DNA of 64,000 nucleotides from Alphaproteobacteria bacterium 65-37 (lineage in GTDB: Bacteria; Pseudomonadota; Alphaproteobacteria; Reyranellales; Reyranellaceae). The DNA lies in contig MKRV01000265.1 of the NCBI GenBank assembly GCA_001897995.1, positions 1 through 64,000 on the forward strand, written 5' to 3'. Shown piece after piece: positions 27,397-36,231 of this stretch; within the stretch, counting starts at the first letter, position 1; the number at the start of each line of letters is the position of its first letter. The notes beneath the pieces are model-generated. The model was not told the DNA's origin and ran no database searches. It worked only from the letters and a program-made list of their open reading frames with translations. The position numbers and the translations under genes are program-made.

Positions 27397-30336
27397 TCAG
27401 ACCAGCCAGCCGTGGCCCGAGGCGCTGGTGAAGTCGAGCTGAACCACCAGGTCGTTGTAGTCGCGGTCGCCGCCGCCATAGGTGTCTTCCCAGCCCCAGG
27501 TATTCACGCCGTAGTTCCAGAGATGGCCGACATGGCCGCCATTGGCGTTGGCCTCGTTGGCTTGCGAGAAAGCCCAGAACGTCTCTCCCGACGTGTTGTT
27601 CGTGAGCTGCATGGCGATGATGTTGCCCGCATCGACATTCGTCAGCATCGCCTGGCCGTAGTTGCCGTAGCCCGGCCCTGCGATTGAAGTCCCTCCGGTG
27701 CTCGTCGTGTAGGCCCGCCCGGCAGCGGCCTCGGCATAGCCCGTCTCGCCCGGCCGAAGGCTGCCGACCGTGCCGTTGTGGTCGTCGACGCGATAGAACG
27801 TCACCGACAGCGAGTCCTCGCCGTTCTGCCGCAGGCGCACCACGGCCTGCTGGTCGTTGGCGCCGTTCACCGTCTCGGCGACCGCCACCGGCGAAGCCAC
27901 CCGGACAACGGTATTGCCGTCGTTGCCGACGAAGTCGACGAAGCCGAAGTCGTTGGTCAGCGTTCCGCGCGGTGCCGTGGTCGCCGCGCCGTTGATTTCG
28001 ACAGTGAAGCTGCCGTCAGCAGATGCCGAGGACTGTCCCACTACGCCATGCGCCTGCTTGTCGAACAAGCGCACGAGCTGCGGGTCGAAGTCGGCCTGCA
28101 GCGACTGCTGAGCGAACTGGCTCGTCCAGGCGAAGGCGGCCGATGTGCCGCTGCCGAGGGTGAGGCTGTGTTCCCCTGCGGAGACGTCGATCGACGCCGC
28201 TTTGCTCGACATCGCCTGCACCAACAACGATTCGCTGATGGGCGTCGTCCAGCCACCGGCGCCGTCGCTGTCGAGCACGTCGGGCGTCGAGGCGTAGGTG
28301 TATTGCTCGTGCGCGATGGTCGTGAGGGCGCGGGCCAGCAAGGTGCCGTTCGGCGTGCCGAGCCCCGTCGTCAGGTCGTAGCCTGGCGCCGCCGAGTAGC
28401 CCAAGCCGGTGAGTGTGACCTGCCAGCCGTCGCTCGAATACTGGCCGTCGCTGTTGTAGTAGTACGATGTCGTGTTGTTTCCGAAGGTGACGTCGTTGAA
28501 CGAGGCCGGCGCAATCGCCGCGGCCGTATAGAGAAGGTCGTTCATGAAGCCGAGATTCGGCAGGTGCTGGTCGGCAAAAATGGTGGAGATCTGTGCCGCC
28601 AGCGAGGCCCAGAGCGGCGTCGCGGCACTCGTGCCGAGATCCTCCCAGATATCGCCGGGCGCCATCGTGTCACCCGGGGCCAGATAGAACATGTTGCCGC
28701 CGGCATTGGCTGCCACGTCGGGAGCGCCTCGGCCGGTACCACCGCCTGGATTGACCGAGGTCGGCGTCAACCCGAACGCCGTTTGGTACCATGGCGTCGG
28801 CTGTGTCGTGTCCACGCCGCCGTCGCTTCCAGCCGCATTTCCCAGGCCGCCGGGAATGACGTTGTTCTCACCAATGACGTAGCTGTTCCATACCGACTCG
28901 AGCAGGGTCGTCTGCGTTGCGTCGGTTCCGGAAACGCCACTCGGCAGTTTGGTCAACCCGCCTTCGACCAGTCGCCACAACATCGACATCTGGCCGGCCA
29001 TCGCCAGGCCGTAGACCGACTGCGACGGAGAAGGTTCGTGCGCGACCGTGGGATCCTTCGGCGCCGCCGCCACCGTGGTGATCGACGTGCCTCCCACCAG
29101 GACCGCGTAAGGTGAACTCAGATTGGTATTCTGGTTGGCCAGCCCGTTGGCGAAGCTGTAGCTCGACCCCCAGTCGTTGTTGGCGATGAAGGTCGAGATG
29201 TTGCGCAAGGCCGCGTCGACGAAAAGCTCCCGCGCCGCAAACGCAAAGGGCGAATCCGGCGCCGACTGCGAAATCATGCTGAAGGACGACGACACGGCCG
29301 CCGGGTTGTTGGCTTGATCCCAGAACGACGACTGATAGGCCGTGTAGGAATTCGCGTAGGCGCCGCCCTCGGGCGCGAAGCCCGATCCGGCATAGAGGCC
29401 GACCTTGCCATAGGGATTTATGGCGCCCACGACGCCGAGGTCGAGCGACCGCTCGCCGGGGTTGGAAACGTCGGGGTTACCCCAGCTGTACTTCTCGCCG
29501 TTCTTTGCAACGACATAGAACTCGCCGTTCGTATCGATGCCGGCGCTCTTGAGGTACGAATTCAGACCCTCCTGCAGGGTGTAATCGGACCCGGGCGGCA
29601 GTGCCCCGCCGATACCCGGCTCGACCAGCCCCACGGTCGCGGTGGGCACGTTCTTCCCCGTCAACGGGAAATTATAGAGATTCTCCGCGATCTGGTTGGG
29701 GTACAGCGTCGACGGATCGTTCGAGAGCGAGTTGCCGATGCTGAGGGCGCCCTTCGGCGGTGAGACCGATGCATTGCCCGCGAGGTTCGACGTGCCTGGC
29801 TCCGTGCCCCAGACCGGCGGCGCATCGAACCACAGGCCTGCGACGTTCATCCCTTCGGGCAGCGAGAGATGGCCCTCCCAATAGAACATACCCCCCTGCT
29901 CCAGCGACGCCGTCTGGTAGGGCGTCGTACCGAACAGGGTCTGGAAATTCTCAGGCGTCAGCGAGACCCAGATCGTGCGGGAGTCCTGCGACGTGGTGTA
30001 GCCGCCTGTGCCGCTGGCATCGCCCACGATCGGAATGCCCATCTCGTTCAACGCATTCGTGACAGCGGTGTAGTTCTCGGTCGTCGCGCCGTAGGTCGAC
30101 CACAGGGCGCTGTCGTTGTTGAGCTGCGTGAGCTCTTTCTGCCGCGTACCCCAGTCGCTGCTGAGAAGTGCCGTCGGATCGCTGGCACGATTCAGGACGA
30201 GCGCGACATTGATCGTGGCGTTGGTCGGGACCGGCGCGCCCGTAATGCCATAGGCTTCCGCCACGCTGGTCGCCGTCGTCATCCCGTAGCTCGTCATGTC
30301 GAGAAACGTCGAATTGGAAATAACGACATTGGCCAT
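27397..30336 (-). CDS. S53-family (sedolisin/kumamolisin-like) peptidase with C-terminal DUF4114
   Basis: A 979-residue acid serine carboxyl peptidase. An N-terminal prodomain (about residues 40-190) is followed by the catalytic domain. The Glu-x3-Asp pair is in GERSLDLGVVG (near residue 294), the oxyanion Asp in ANNDWGSSY (near 387), and the Ser in GTSAATPLWASL (near 569). The calcium-site-like tail GYDLTTGLGTPNG follows. The last 150 residues form a DUF4114 module (FYRVDDHNGTVG, and GWEDTYGGGDRDYNDLVVQ). I see no Sec or Tat signal, so export may use a type I route; the C-terminus ends in hydrophobic residues. It is likely an extracellular protein degrader. Confidence 0.88.
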   Translation of the reverse strand: MANVVISNSTFLDMTSYGMTTATSVAEAYGITGAPVPTNATINVALVLNRASDPTALLSSDWGTRQKELTQLNNDSALWSTYGATTENYTAVTNALNEMGIPIVGDASGTGGYTTSQDSRTIWVSLTPENFQTLFGTTPYQTASLEQGGMFYWEGHLSLPEGMNVAGLWFDAPPVWGTEPGTSNLAGNASVSPPKGALSIGNSLSNDPSTLYPNQIAENLYNFPLTGKNVPTATVGLVEPGIGGALPPGSDYTLQEGLNSYLKSAGIDTNGEFYVVAKNGEKYSWGNPDVSNPGERSLDLGVVGAINPYGKVGLYAGSGFAPEGGAYANSYTAYQSSFWDQANNPAAVSSSFSMISQSAPDSPFAFAARELFVDAALRNISTFIANNDWGSSYSFANGLANQNTNLSSPYAVLVGGTSITTVAAAPKDPTVAHEPSPSQSVYGLAMAGQMSMLWRLVEGGLTKLPSGVSGTDATQTTLLESVWNSYVIGENNVIPGGLGNAAGSDGGVDTTQPTPWYQTAFGLTPTSVNPGGGTGRGAPDVAANAGGNMFYLAPGDTMAPGDIWEDLGTSAATPLWASLAAQISTIFADQHLPNLGFMNDLLYTAAAIAPASFNDVTFGNNTTSYYYNSDGQYSSDGWQVTLTGLGYSAAPGYDLTTGLGTPNGTLLARALTTIAHEQYTYASTPDVLDSDGAGGWTTPISESLLVQAMSSKAASIDVSAGEHSLTLGSGTSAAFAWTSQFAQQSLQADFDPQLVRLFDKQAHGVVGQSSASADGSFTVEINGAATTAPRGTLTNDFGFVDFVGNDGNTVVRVASPVAVAETVNGANDQQAVVRLRQNGEDSLSVTFYRVDDHNGTVGSLRPGETGYAEAAAGRAYTTSTGGTSIAGPGYGNYGQAMLTNVDAGNIIAMQLTNNTSGETFWAFSQANEANANGGHVGHLWNYGVNTWGWEDTYGGGDRDYNDLVVQLDFTSASGHGWLV

Positions 30337-30444
30337 GACGACTCACCTACGCTGCAAAACGGACCATTCCATATCGCACGACAGAGTGCACAGTCATTGC
30401 CAACATCGTGCAGTGAAAATGAAGGCTGAACTGCCTGGCCAACC

Positions 30445-31332
30445 TCAATCGGCCAATTCGTGAAGAGCCCGAACCGTCTCACGCAGCCCGCGCTGGAGAA
30501 CCTTGTCGCGGCGTACGACGATCGCGAGCTTGCGGTAGAGACGCGGTGACAGTCGGCGCACGACGAGCCGACCACGATCGCCGGGCTCCTGTAGCGCCAC
30601 TGCCGGCAGGATGGCGCAGCCCAGTCCTACGTCCACCAGGCGTTTGATGGCCTCGACACTGCCCAAGGCCATGTTGGGCTTGAGTTCCACTCCGCCCTGG
30701 AAGAACCATTGGTCGGTCACCAGGCGCGTCTGCCCACCCGGCTCGAACATGATCATCGGCAGACGCGCCATCACCTCCGGCGTCACGCGCGCCGGCAACT
30801 TGAGGCCGTCGCGCGCGGTCACCGCAACGAACTCGTCGTCGAGCAGCGGCGTCACGTCGAGATTGCGACCTCCTGCCGGCAAGGTAACAAGTGCCACGTC
30901 GAGCGCGTTGTCCTGTACCGCCTTGACGACATCCGACGTATTGCCCGTCGCGATGGTGATTTCGAGCGAGGGCAAACGCTGGCGCAGTCGGCGCAGCATG
31001 GGCGGCAACCGATAGATCGCCGCTGTCGCCCCGGTTCCCAGCCGGACACGCCCAATCTCGCCGCGGCGATGGTGGGATAGCCGCTCCAGAGCGGCGGCGA
31101 CGGCACCGTCGATCCGCGCCGCATGGTCGAGCAGTTCCAGTCCTGCTGCTGTCGGCGTGGCCCGCCGGCCCAAGCGCTCCAGCAGGCTCACCCCCAGCCG
31201 CTTCTCGAGCTGGGCGATCTGCTGGCTGATCGCCGGCTGTGTCAGGTTGAGTAGCTCGGCCGCGGCCGAAAAGGTACCGAGCCGGGCCACTTCGGTGAAA
31301 GCCCTGACATGGTCGAGATTGAGACCGCGCAT
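30445..31332 (-). CDS. LysR-family transcriptional regulator
   Basis: A 295-residue LysR-type regulator. The N-terminal helix-turn-helix is clear (HVRAFTEVARLGTFSAAAELLNLTQPAISQQIAQLEKRLGV is the region at residues 8-50; key AAELL...TQPAISQQI). A periplasmic-binding-like effector domain follows. It is divergent from the DUF1127-acetyltransferase gene, with a palindrome of the LysR TN11A type between them, so it very likely controls that gene and itself. The effector is unknown. Confidence 0.92.
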   Translation of the reverse strand: MRGLNLDHVRAFTEVARLGTFSAAAELLNLTQPAISQQIAQLEKRLGVSLLERLGRRATPTAAGLELLDHAARIDGAVAAALERLSHHRRGEIGRVRLGTGATAAIYRLPPMLRRLRQRLPSLEITIATGNTSDVVKAVQDNALDVALVTLPAGGRNLDVTPLLDDEFVAVTARDGLKLPARVTPEVMARLPMIMFEPGGQTRLVTDQWFFQGGVELKPNMALGSVEAIKRLVDVGLGCAILPAVALQEPGDRGRLVVRRLSPRLYRKLAIVVRRDKVLQRGLRETVRALHELAD

Positions 31333-31344
31333 TCAAAGAAATCC

Positions 31345-31359
31345 TTATGGATTTCATAA
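31345..31359. promoter_or_regulatory. LysR-type operator (T-N11-A palindrome)
   Basis: TTATG-N5-CATAA is a perfect interrupted palindrome of the classic LysR-box size. It lies 13 bases from the lysR start and 47 bases from the start of the divergent gene. A second overlapping inverted repeat (GAAATCC/GGATTTC, 31338-31355) strengthens it. The partner regulator is inferred from position. Confidence 0.55.
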
Positions 31360-31405
31360 CATGACAAGATTTCCCTTATGAGACCAGCGGGCCCAGATTG
31401 GCGCC

Positions 31406-32107
31406 ATGTCGCGTAGCTGTTCACTTGGAGACGTCATCGTGGAGATCGCCCGTTTCATCGGCGGTTCGCCCTGGTCGCGCACCCGGCAGCGGGCGGCGCT
31501 TAGAAACCTCGACGACCGCCTGCTGTCCGACATCGGCCTCACGCGGGAGCAGGTGCTTTCAGGAGGCCCGATGATGAAAACCGCAGTCGAGGTCCGTGAC
31601 GCACGAGAGGCCGACATGACCTTCGTCCAGGAGATCTACGCCCATCATGTGCTGCACGGTCTGGCGAGCTTCGAGGAGAAGGCCCCGAGCGTTGCCGAGA
31701 TGATCGGCCGACGCGACGCCGTGCTGAGGCTCGGCCTGCCTTATCTGGTCGCGGAGATGGATGGCCGAGTCGTCGGCTACAGCTATGCCTCGACCTACCG
31801 CCCCCGCCCCGCCTACCGCCATACCGTCGAGGATTCGGTCTATGTCCGTGACGGGCTGGCCGGCCATGGCATCGGACACGCGCTCCTCACCACGCTGATC
31901 AAGCGCTGTGAGACCGGCCCCTGGCGCCAGATGCTCGCCGTCATCGGCGACAGCGCCAACACCGGCTCGATCGGCCTGCATGCCAGCCACGGCTTCCGCC
32001 AGATCGGTACGCTGGACGGAGTGGGTTTCAAGTTCGGACGCTGGGTCGACTCGGTGCTGATGCAGCGGCCGCTGCGCGGCGGCAATGCGAGCTTACCTAT
32101 TCCGTGA
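31406..32107 (+). CDS. DUF1127 domain fused to GNAT acetyltransferase (phosphinothricin acetyltransferase-like)
   Basis: One open frame of 233 residues. The first 50 residues contain the DUF1127 motif (RTRQRAALRNLDDRLLSDIGL), an Arg-rich short domain that in other alphaproteobacteria occurs as tiny stand-alone proteins and is linked to RNA turnover. The rest is a GNAT enzyme of the PAT/Bar type, with VEDSVYVRDGLAGHGIGHALL (acetyl-CoA loop) and IGDSANTGSIGLH. A strong AGGAGG at 31561-31566 stands before in-frame ATG codons at 31571 and 31574, so the acetyltransferase could also be made alone. A GTG at 31439 is another possible fusion start. The acetylated substrate is not known. Confidence 0.8.
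   Translation: MSRSCSLGDVIVEIARFIGGSPWSRTRQRAALRNLDDRLLSDIGLTREQVLSGGPMMKTAVEVRDAREADMTFVQEIYAHHVLHGLASFEEKAPSVAEMIGRRDAVLRLGLPYLVAEMDGRVVGYSYASTYRPRPAYRHTVEDSVYVRDGLAGHGIGHALLTTLIKRCETGPWRQMLAVIGDSANTGSIGLHASHGFRQIGTLDGVGFKFGRWVDSVLMQRPLRGGNASLPIP
31561..31566 (+). promoter_or_regulatory. internal ribosome binding site inside the DUF1127-GNAT frame
   Basis: AGGAGG, a full Shine-Dalgarno match, lies 4 and 7 bases before two in-frame ATG codons (31571, 31574) that begin the acetyltransferase domain. It suggests a second, independent translation start. Confidence 0.6.
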
Positions 32108-32552
32108 AGGCCGCCAGGTTTGCCAGGCTCGATTCGATGCCGAGCTGGTGGTCGCTGTCCTTGATCCCCGTGGGCGCATTCTCACAAAGCACGGTCACCT
32201 TCGTGCCGCCGGCGACCGGCTCGAAGGTCGTGGTCAGCCGCATCGTGCCCGTGAACGCGGGATCGTCGGACTGGAAGTCGATCTCTTCGACGATGCGACG
32301 GTCGGGGTCCAGCTTCGCGAAACGACCTTCGAAGCCATCGGAATGTTCCGACGTCTTGCCGCGAACGGAATGATCGGCGGCCAAGTAGTCGAACGCCATA
32401 CGATAGCCGCCGCCTTCGCGGGCATCGAAGGCAAAGATGCGGGCCGCCATCCCCTTTGGCGGCCGCCACCTGGCGACCGCCTGGGGATCGAGGAATGCTT
32501 GATAGAGCGCTCGCGGCGACGCCTTGATCACCCGCGAGACGGAGAGCGTCAT
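32097..32552 (-). CDS. SRPBCC/AHSA1-like domain protein
   Basis: A 151-residue START-like fold protein. It begins MTLSVSRVIKASPRALYQAF, has the conserved VARWRPPKG, and ends with the C-terminal helix region (LGIESSLANLAAF). Such proteins bind small hydrophobic ligands or assist Hsp90-like chaperones; the exact role is unknown. The start overlaps the stop of the upstream amidohydrolase by four bases (ATGA), so the two are coupled. Its 3' end overlaps the convergent DUF1127-GNAT gene by 11 bases. Confidence 0.82.
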   Translation of the reverse strand: MTLSVSRVIKASPRALYQAFLDPQAVARWRPPKGMAARIFAFDAREGGGYRMAFDYLAADHSVRGKTSEHSDGFEGRFAKLDPDRRIVEEIDFQSDDPAFTGTMRLTTTFEPVAGGTKVTVLCENAPTGIKDSDHQLGIESSLANLAAFTE

Positions 32553-33388
32553 TTCTTCGGCGACCAGCCGTAGATCTTCTGCAGGGAACCTCCCATCAAC
32601 ACGGCACGATCGCTGTCGGAGAGACGATCCGTGACACGGAAGGAATCGACGCCTTCCTTGTAGGTGAGCAACGCCACGGCGCGAGTCCAGTCGGTGCCCC
32701 ACATGCAGCGGTCGAGGCTGAAGGCATCGAAAATGCGGCCGAGCGGATCCCAGATGTCCTTATAGGGGAACTTCTCGTGGCTGAGCGTGCAGGCGCCCGT
32801 GATCTTGACCACGACATTGGGATGCGCGGCGAGCGCCAGCAGCTTCGGCAGCTCATGCCAGGGCTGGGGTGGCGCCGGCGGTGCAAAGGGCTGCTCGAGA
32901 CCAAGGTGATCGATGACGAGCGTCGTGTTCGGGTTGCGCTTGGCAAGCTCCGCGACCTGCTCCAGGCGGCCGCGCGCCATCAGATTGACCGGCAGATCGT
33001 GCTTCGCCGCCGCCGCCAGCACGCGGTTGATGCCGGGATCGGCAGCGTCGGTCGAGATTTCCGGCGTGAACATGATGCGGACGGCCACGGTGCCATCCAT
33101 CGCCGCCCAGGCCGCGATCGTGTCGGCGACCTTGGGGTCGTTGGCGTTCACCGGCTTGATGACGCCAAAGCGGCCGGAATGCGCCTTCTGCACTGCGACA
33201 GCGTAGCTCTCGTCCCAGCGGTACATCGTGTAGACGGAGACCAGCAGCGCGCCGTCGACGCCCACCTCGTCCATCGCCTTGATCATGTCTTGGGCGGTGA
33301 CCTCGGGCGGCCCCGCCAGCACTGCCGCCCAGGGTCGCCCCGGATGATTGCGTTCGTAGCAATGGACCTGAGCGTCGATCGTCGGCAT
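32549..33388 (-). CDS. amidohydrolase-2 family protein (TIM-barrel metal-dependent hydrolase/decarboxylase)
   Basis: A 279-residue member of PF04909. The N-terminus MPTIDAQVHCYERNHPGRPW has a His in the position of the usual metal ligand pair but reads QVHCY rather than DxHxH, so the first ligand site is altered. The central VIDHLGLEQPF and the C-terminal MWGTDWTRAV carry the conserved His and Asp. Relatives include 2-pyrone-4,6-dicarboxylate hydrolases, lactonases and decarboxylases of aromatic catabolism. The substrate is unknown. It is co-transcribed with the SRPBCC gene. Confidence 0.82.
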   Translation of the reverse strand: MPTIDAQVHCYERNHPGRPWAAVLAGPPEVTAQDMIKAMDEVGVDGALLVSVYTMYRWDESYAVAVQKAHSGRFGVIKPVNANDPKVADTIAAWAAMDGTVAVRIMFTPEISTDAADPGINRVLAAAAKHDLPVNLMARGRLEQVAELAKRNPNTTLVIDHLGLEQPFAPPAPPQPWHELPKLLALAAHPNVVVKITGACTLSHEKFPYKDIWDPLGRIFDAFSLDRCMWGTDWTRAVALLTYKEGVDSFRVTDRLSDSDRAVLMGGSLQKIYGWSPKK

Positions 33389-33501
33389 GTGCGTCCTTCC
33401 CTCTTGCCCGCCTGTTGGGCTCTTACCTCTTGTGGAGCGCGACGCTAAGTTGCCCCGTCCCGATGTTCAAGGGCACGACGACATAGCAAGGTTGCACAGA
33501 C

Positions 33502-33966
33502 ATGAGTGTAGAGACCGTGCGTGCGTTCTTCGCCGCACACGCACCCGACATCGCCATCGTCGAACTGGATGCCAGCACCGCCACGGTCGAGATGGCCGCC
33601 AAAGGCCATGGCGTTGCGCCGGCACAGATCGCCAAGACGCTGTCGCTTAGGATCAAGGATCGCACGTTCCTGATCGTGACGGCAGGCGATGCGCGGCTGA
33701 ACAACCGCAAGGTCAAGGACGTGCTGGGCGGCAAGCCGCGGATGCTCGGCCAGGACGAGGTCGTGGCGTTGACCGGACATCCGGTGGGCGGCGTCTGCCC
33801 CTTCGGCCTCGCGACGCCGCTCCCCGTCTACTGCGACGTCTCGCTCAAGGAATTCGACGAGGTCGTGCCGGCAGCCGGTTCCACCAACTCCGCCTTGCGG
33901 ATCAGCCCCGAACGCCTGGCTACCCTGGTCAACGCCGAATGGGTCGACGTCTGCGATCGGGCCTGA
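33502..33966 (+). CDS. YbaK/EbsC-family aminoacyl-tRNA deacylase
   Basis: A 154-residue stand-alone editing-domain protein that hydrolyses misacylated tRNA (Cys-tRNA-Pro or Ala-tRNA-Pro in studied members). It shows ATVEMAAKGHGV, the substrate-loop lysine region QIAKTLSLR, GDARLNNRKVKDVLG, and the GGVCPFG motif. It is divergent from the amidohydrolase gene and ends four bases before the convergent aldo/keto reductase gene. Confidence 0.9.
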   Translation: MSVETVRAFFAAHAPDIAIVELDASTATVEMAAKGHGVAPAQIAKTLSLRIKDRTFLIVTAGDARLNNRKVKDVLGGKPRMLGQDEVVALTGHPVGGVCPFGLATPLPVYCDVSLKEFDEVVPAAGSTNSALRISPERLATLVNAEWVDVCDRA

Positions 33967-33970
33967 CGCG

Positions 33971-34945
33971 TCAGCCTCGCGCCACCTTCTGCTCCTCGAG
34001 CCGGTCGGTGGCGGGTGGCGGGGTTCGCGACAGATCGGCGATCTCGCCGTACAGTTCGGGCGTCATGTCGATCTTCACCGAGGCCAGCGAATCCTTGAGC
34101 TGGTCGAGATTGCGGGCACCCACGATCGGCGCGGTGATGGCCCGATGCGCACCGACCCAGGCAATGGCCGCACTGACAGGATGCAGACCCTTCTGCTTGC
34201 AGAAGGCCACGTACTTCTCGGCGACCTCGAAAGCCCAGGCCTCGCCGTAGCGCGCTTCGTACATCTTGTTGGTCTTGAGCCGGCCTGAGGCCTGGCCGAG
34301 ATACTTGCCGGAAAGCAGCCCCGCCGCAGCCGGGCTGTAGGGAATGACACCGATGCCATTGGCCGCCGCCATCGGCAGGATCTCGACTTCGGCCTGGCGC
34401 TTCACGAGATTGTACATCGGCTGCACGACCTGCAGACGCGCCCAGTTGTGCCGTTCCTGGATGTCGACGGCGCGCTGCGTCTGCCACGCCGACCAGTTGC
34501 TGACGGCGGGATAGATCACCTTGCCGGCGCGCACGAGGTCTTCGAGCGCCCGCATCATCTCGTCGATCGGCGTCACCGCATCGAAACGATGCAGGAACAG
34601 CACGTCGATCCGATCGGTCTGCAGGCGCTTCAGGCTCGCCTCGACTGCCTGCGCGACGTGGCGACGGTTGGCGCCGCGCGCGTTGACGTCGGGGCCCGTA
34701 GGATTGAAGCACTTGGTGGCGATGACGAGGTCGTCGCGATGATCCTTGATGAGGCGGCCCAGGATCTCCTCGGACTTGCCTTTGTTGTATTCGTTCGCAG
34801 TGTCGAAGAAGTTGATGCCGGCGTCACGAACCGCCTTGTACATCGAGGTGGAGGTGGCTTCATCGGCATCCCCACCGAAGGACATGGTGCCGAAGCAGAG
34901 CTGCGAGACGGAGATGCCGGTGCGGCCGAGGAGTTTGGTCTTCAT
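33971..34945 (-). CDS. aldo/keto reductase
   Basis: A 324-residue NADPH-dependent TIM-barrel oxidoreductase. The catalytic tetrad is visible: Asp and Tyr in FFDTANEYNKGKSE, Lys in VIATKCF, and His in LFLHRFD. The C-terminal cofactor segment PIVGARNLDQLKDS fits. It resembles the YajO/Tas/YghZ-like group that reduces aldehydes and ketones. Its start overlaps the MFS gene's stop by four bases, so the two form a transcription unit. Confidence 0.9.
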   Translation of the reverse strand: MKTKLLGRTGISVSQLCFGTMSFGGDADEATSTSMYKAVRDAGINFFDTANEYNKGKSEEILGRLIKDHRDDLVIATKCFNPTGPDVNARGANRRHVAQAVEASLKRLQTDRIDVLFLHRFDAVTPIDEMMRALEDLVRAGKVIYPAVSNWSAWQTQRAVDIQERHNWARLQVVQPMYNLVKRQAEVEILPMAAANGIGVIPYSPAAAGLLSGKYLGQASGRLKTNKMYEARYGEAWAFEVAEKYVAFCKQKGLHPVSAAIAWVGAHRAITAPIVGARNLDQLKDSLASVKIDMTPELYGEIADLSRTPPPATDRLEEQKVARG

Positions 34946-36174
34946 TGGGCAATGCTAGCACGAACCCGCTGCCGCAAGCCCAGTCCTCCGACGATCAGCG
35001 CCAGGCCGCCGCCGATCAGGAAGCCCGTGGAATAGCCGCCGGTGAGTGCCAGTGCCGCGCTGAACAGCAGCGGCAGGAGCAACGCACCTGCATCGCCGAA
35101 CGCCAGAACGGCCCCCGTGGTCGCGCCGATGCGGCCCGGCGGCGAGAGCCGCGCCACCTCGGCCAGCAGGACGCCATGCCAACTCACGGCCGACACGCTG
35201 AGCAAAGTGGCGATTACGGCGGCCGCCCAGGTCGGCCAGGCAGGATCGATGGCCGCGGTCAGCGCGGCCGCCGCGGCCATGCCTACGCCCAGAAATGCCA
35301 GCAACGTCGCCGGCTTCACGAAATGCGAAGCCAGCCATCCCCAGCCGATGCGCGCGGGCACCGCAACGGCCACGGCGATGGCGAACACGAAGCCGGCTCG
35401 CTCCAGGTCGTAGCCCAGCCCCCGCACCAGATAGAGCACGAAAAATCCCGTGAAGAGCGTCTGCAGGCCAACGAAACTGAACATCGCCAGGCAAAGCGCG
35501 CGCAGCGCCGGGTTGCGGACCACGCCCGCGACATTGGCCCGGATGTCCGCCGGCGACAGCGGTTGACCGGGATTGCGATCGACGTCGAACCTCGCTTGCA
35601 GCGGCTGCAACGCGACGGCGGTCAGCGCACAGATACCGGCGACGACCAGCAGTGCAACCCGCCAGCCGGCTTCGGTGGCAAGCACCGGCGCCACGACGCC
35701 GGCCAGCATCAGCCCCACCGGAACGCCCGTCTGCTTGATCGAAAAGACGAGCGGCGCCAGGTGCTTGGGCGAGAGCCGTCCCAGCAGATGCGAACTGGAG
35801 GGCGTCGAAAGCGCCTGCCCCAGGCCGCCGACGAAGGCGCCGACAGCGAACAGCGCTAGCCAGCCGGAAACGACCACCGCGAGGCCGATCCCCAGCGCCA
35901 GCATGCCGACCTGGGTCATGCGCAGTGCGCCGTAACGCAGGATGAAGCCCCCGCACCCCATGGTGGTGAGAAAGGCCGCGACGGAACCGATGGCGAGATA
36001 GATACCGACCAGGGCCGGATCGACAGCAAGATCGGCAACGATGGCAGCCGCGATCAGCGGCACAGTCGAACGGCCCATCGTCGCGAAAGTCTGCTGCACG
36101 GTCATCACGCCGAGGGCGAGGTAGAGATTGAAGATCGTCAGGCTCCCGCAGTCGCCGCCAGTTTCGCCCAGCAT
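34942..36174 (-). CDS. MFS transporter
   Basis: A 410-residue major facilitator carrier with about twelve hydrophobic segments (for example [19 protein letters not shown] and [20 protein letters not shown]). The cytoplasmic loop after TM2 and the [21 protein letters not shown] region fit YbfB/CynX-like carriers. It is translationally coupled to the aldo/keto reductase. Codon 1 could instead be the ATG at 36105, which starts [11 protein letters not shown] near the first helix. The substrate is likely a small organic acid but cannot be told. Confidence 0.85.
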   Translation of the reverse strand: MLGETGGDCGSLTIFNLYLALGVMTVQQTFATMGRSTVPLIAAAIVADLAVDPALVGIYLAIGSVAAFLTTMGCGGFILRYGALRMTQVGMLALGIGLAVVVSGWLALFAVGAFVGGLGQALSTPSSSHLLGRLSPKHLAPLVFSIKQTGVPVGLMLAGVVAPVLATEAGWRVALLVVAGICALTAVALQPLQARFDVDRNPGQPLSPADIRANVAGVVRNPALRALCLAMFSFVGLQTLFTGFFVLYLVRGLGYDLERAGFVFAIAVAVAVPARIGWGWLASHFVKPATLLAFLGVGMAAAAALTAAIDPAWPTWAAAVIATLLSVSAVSWHGVLLAEVARLSPPGRIGATTGAVLAFGDAGALLLPLLFSAALALTGGYSTGFLIGGGLALIVGGLGLRQRVRASIAQ

Positions 36175-36231
36175 GGCATGGGGACACCGCAGGAGTCGCG
36201 CGCTCTCCCGCGAGACGGTACGCTCTGCGAC

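Noticed and set aside
36178..36231. An upstream ATG for the GMC oxidoreductase
   Set aside because: It would add 18 atypical residues before the FAD motif and run next to the divergent MFS start.
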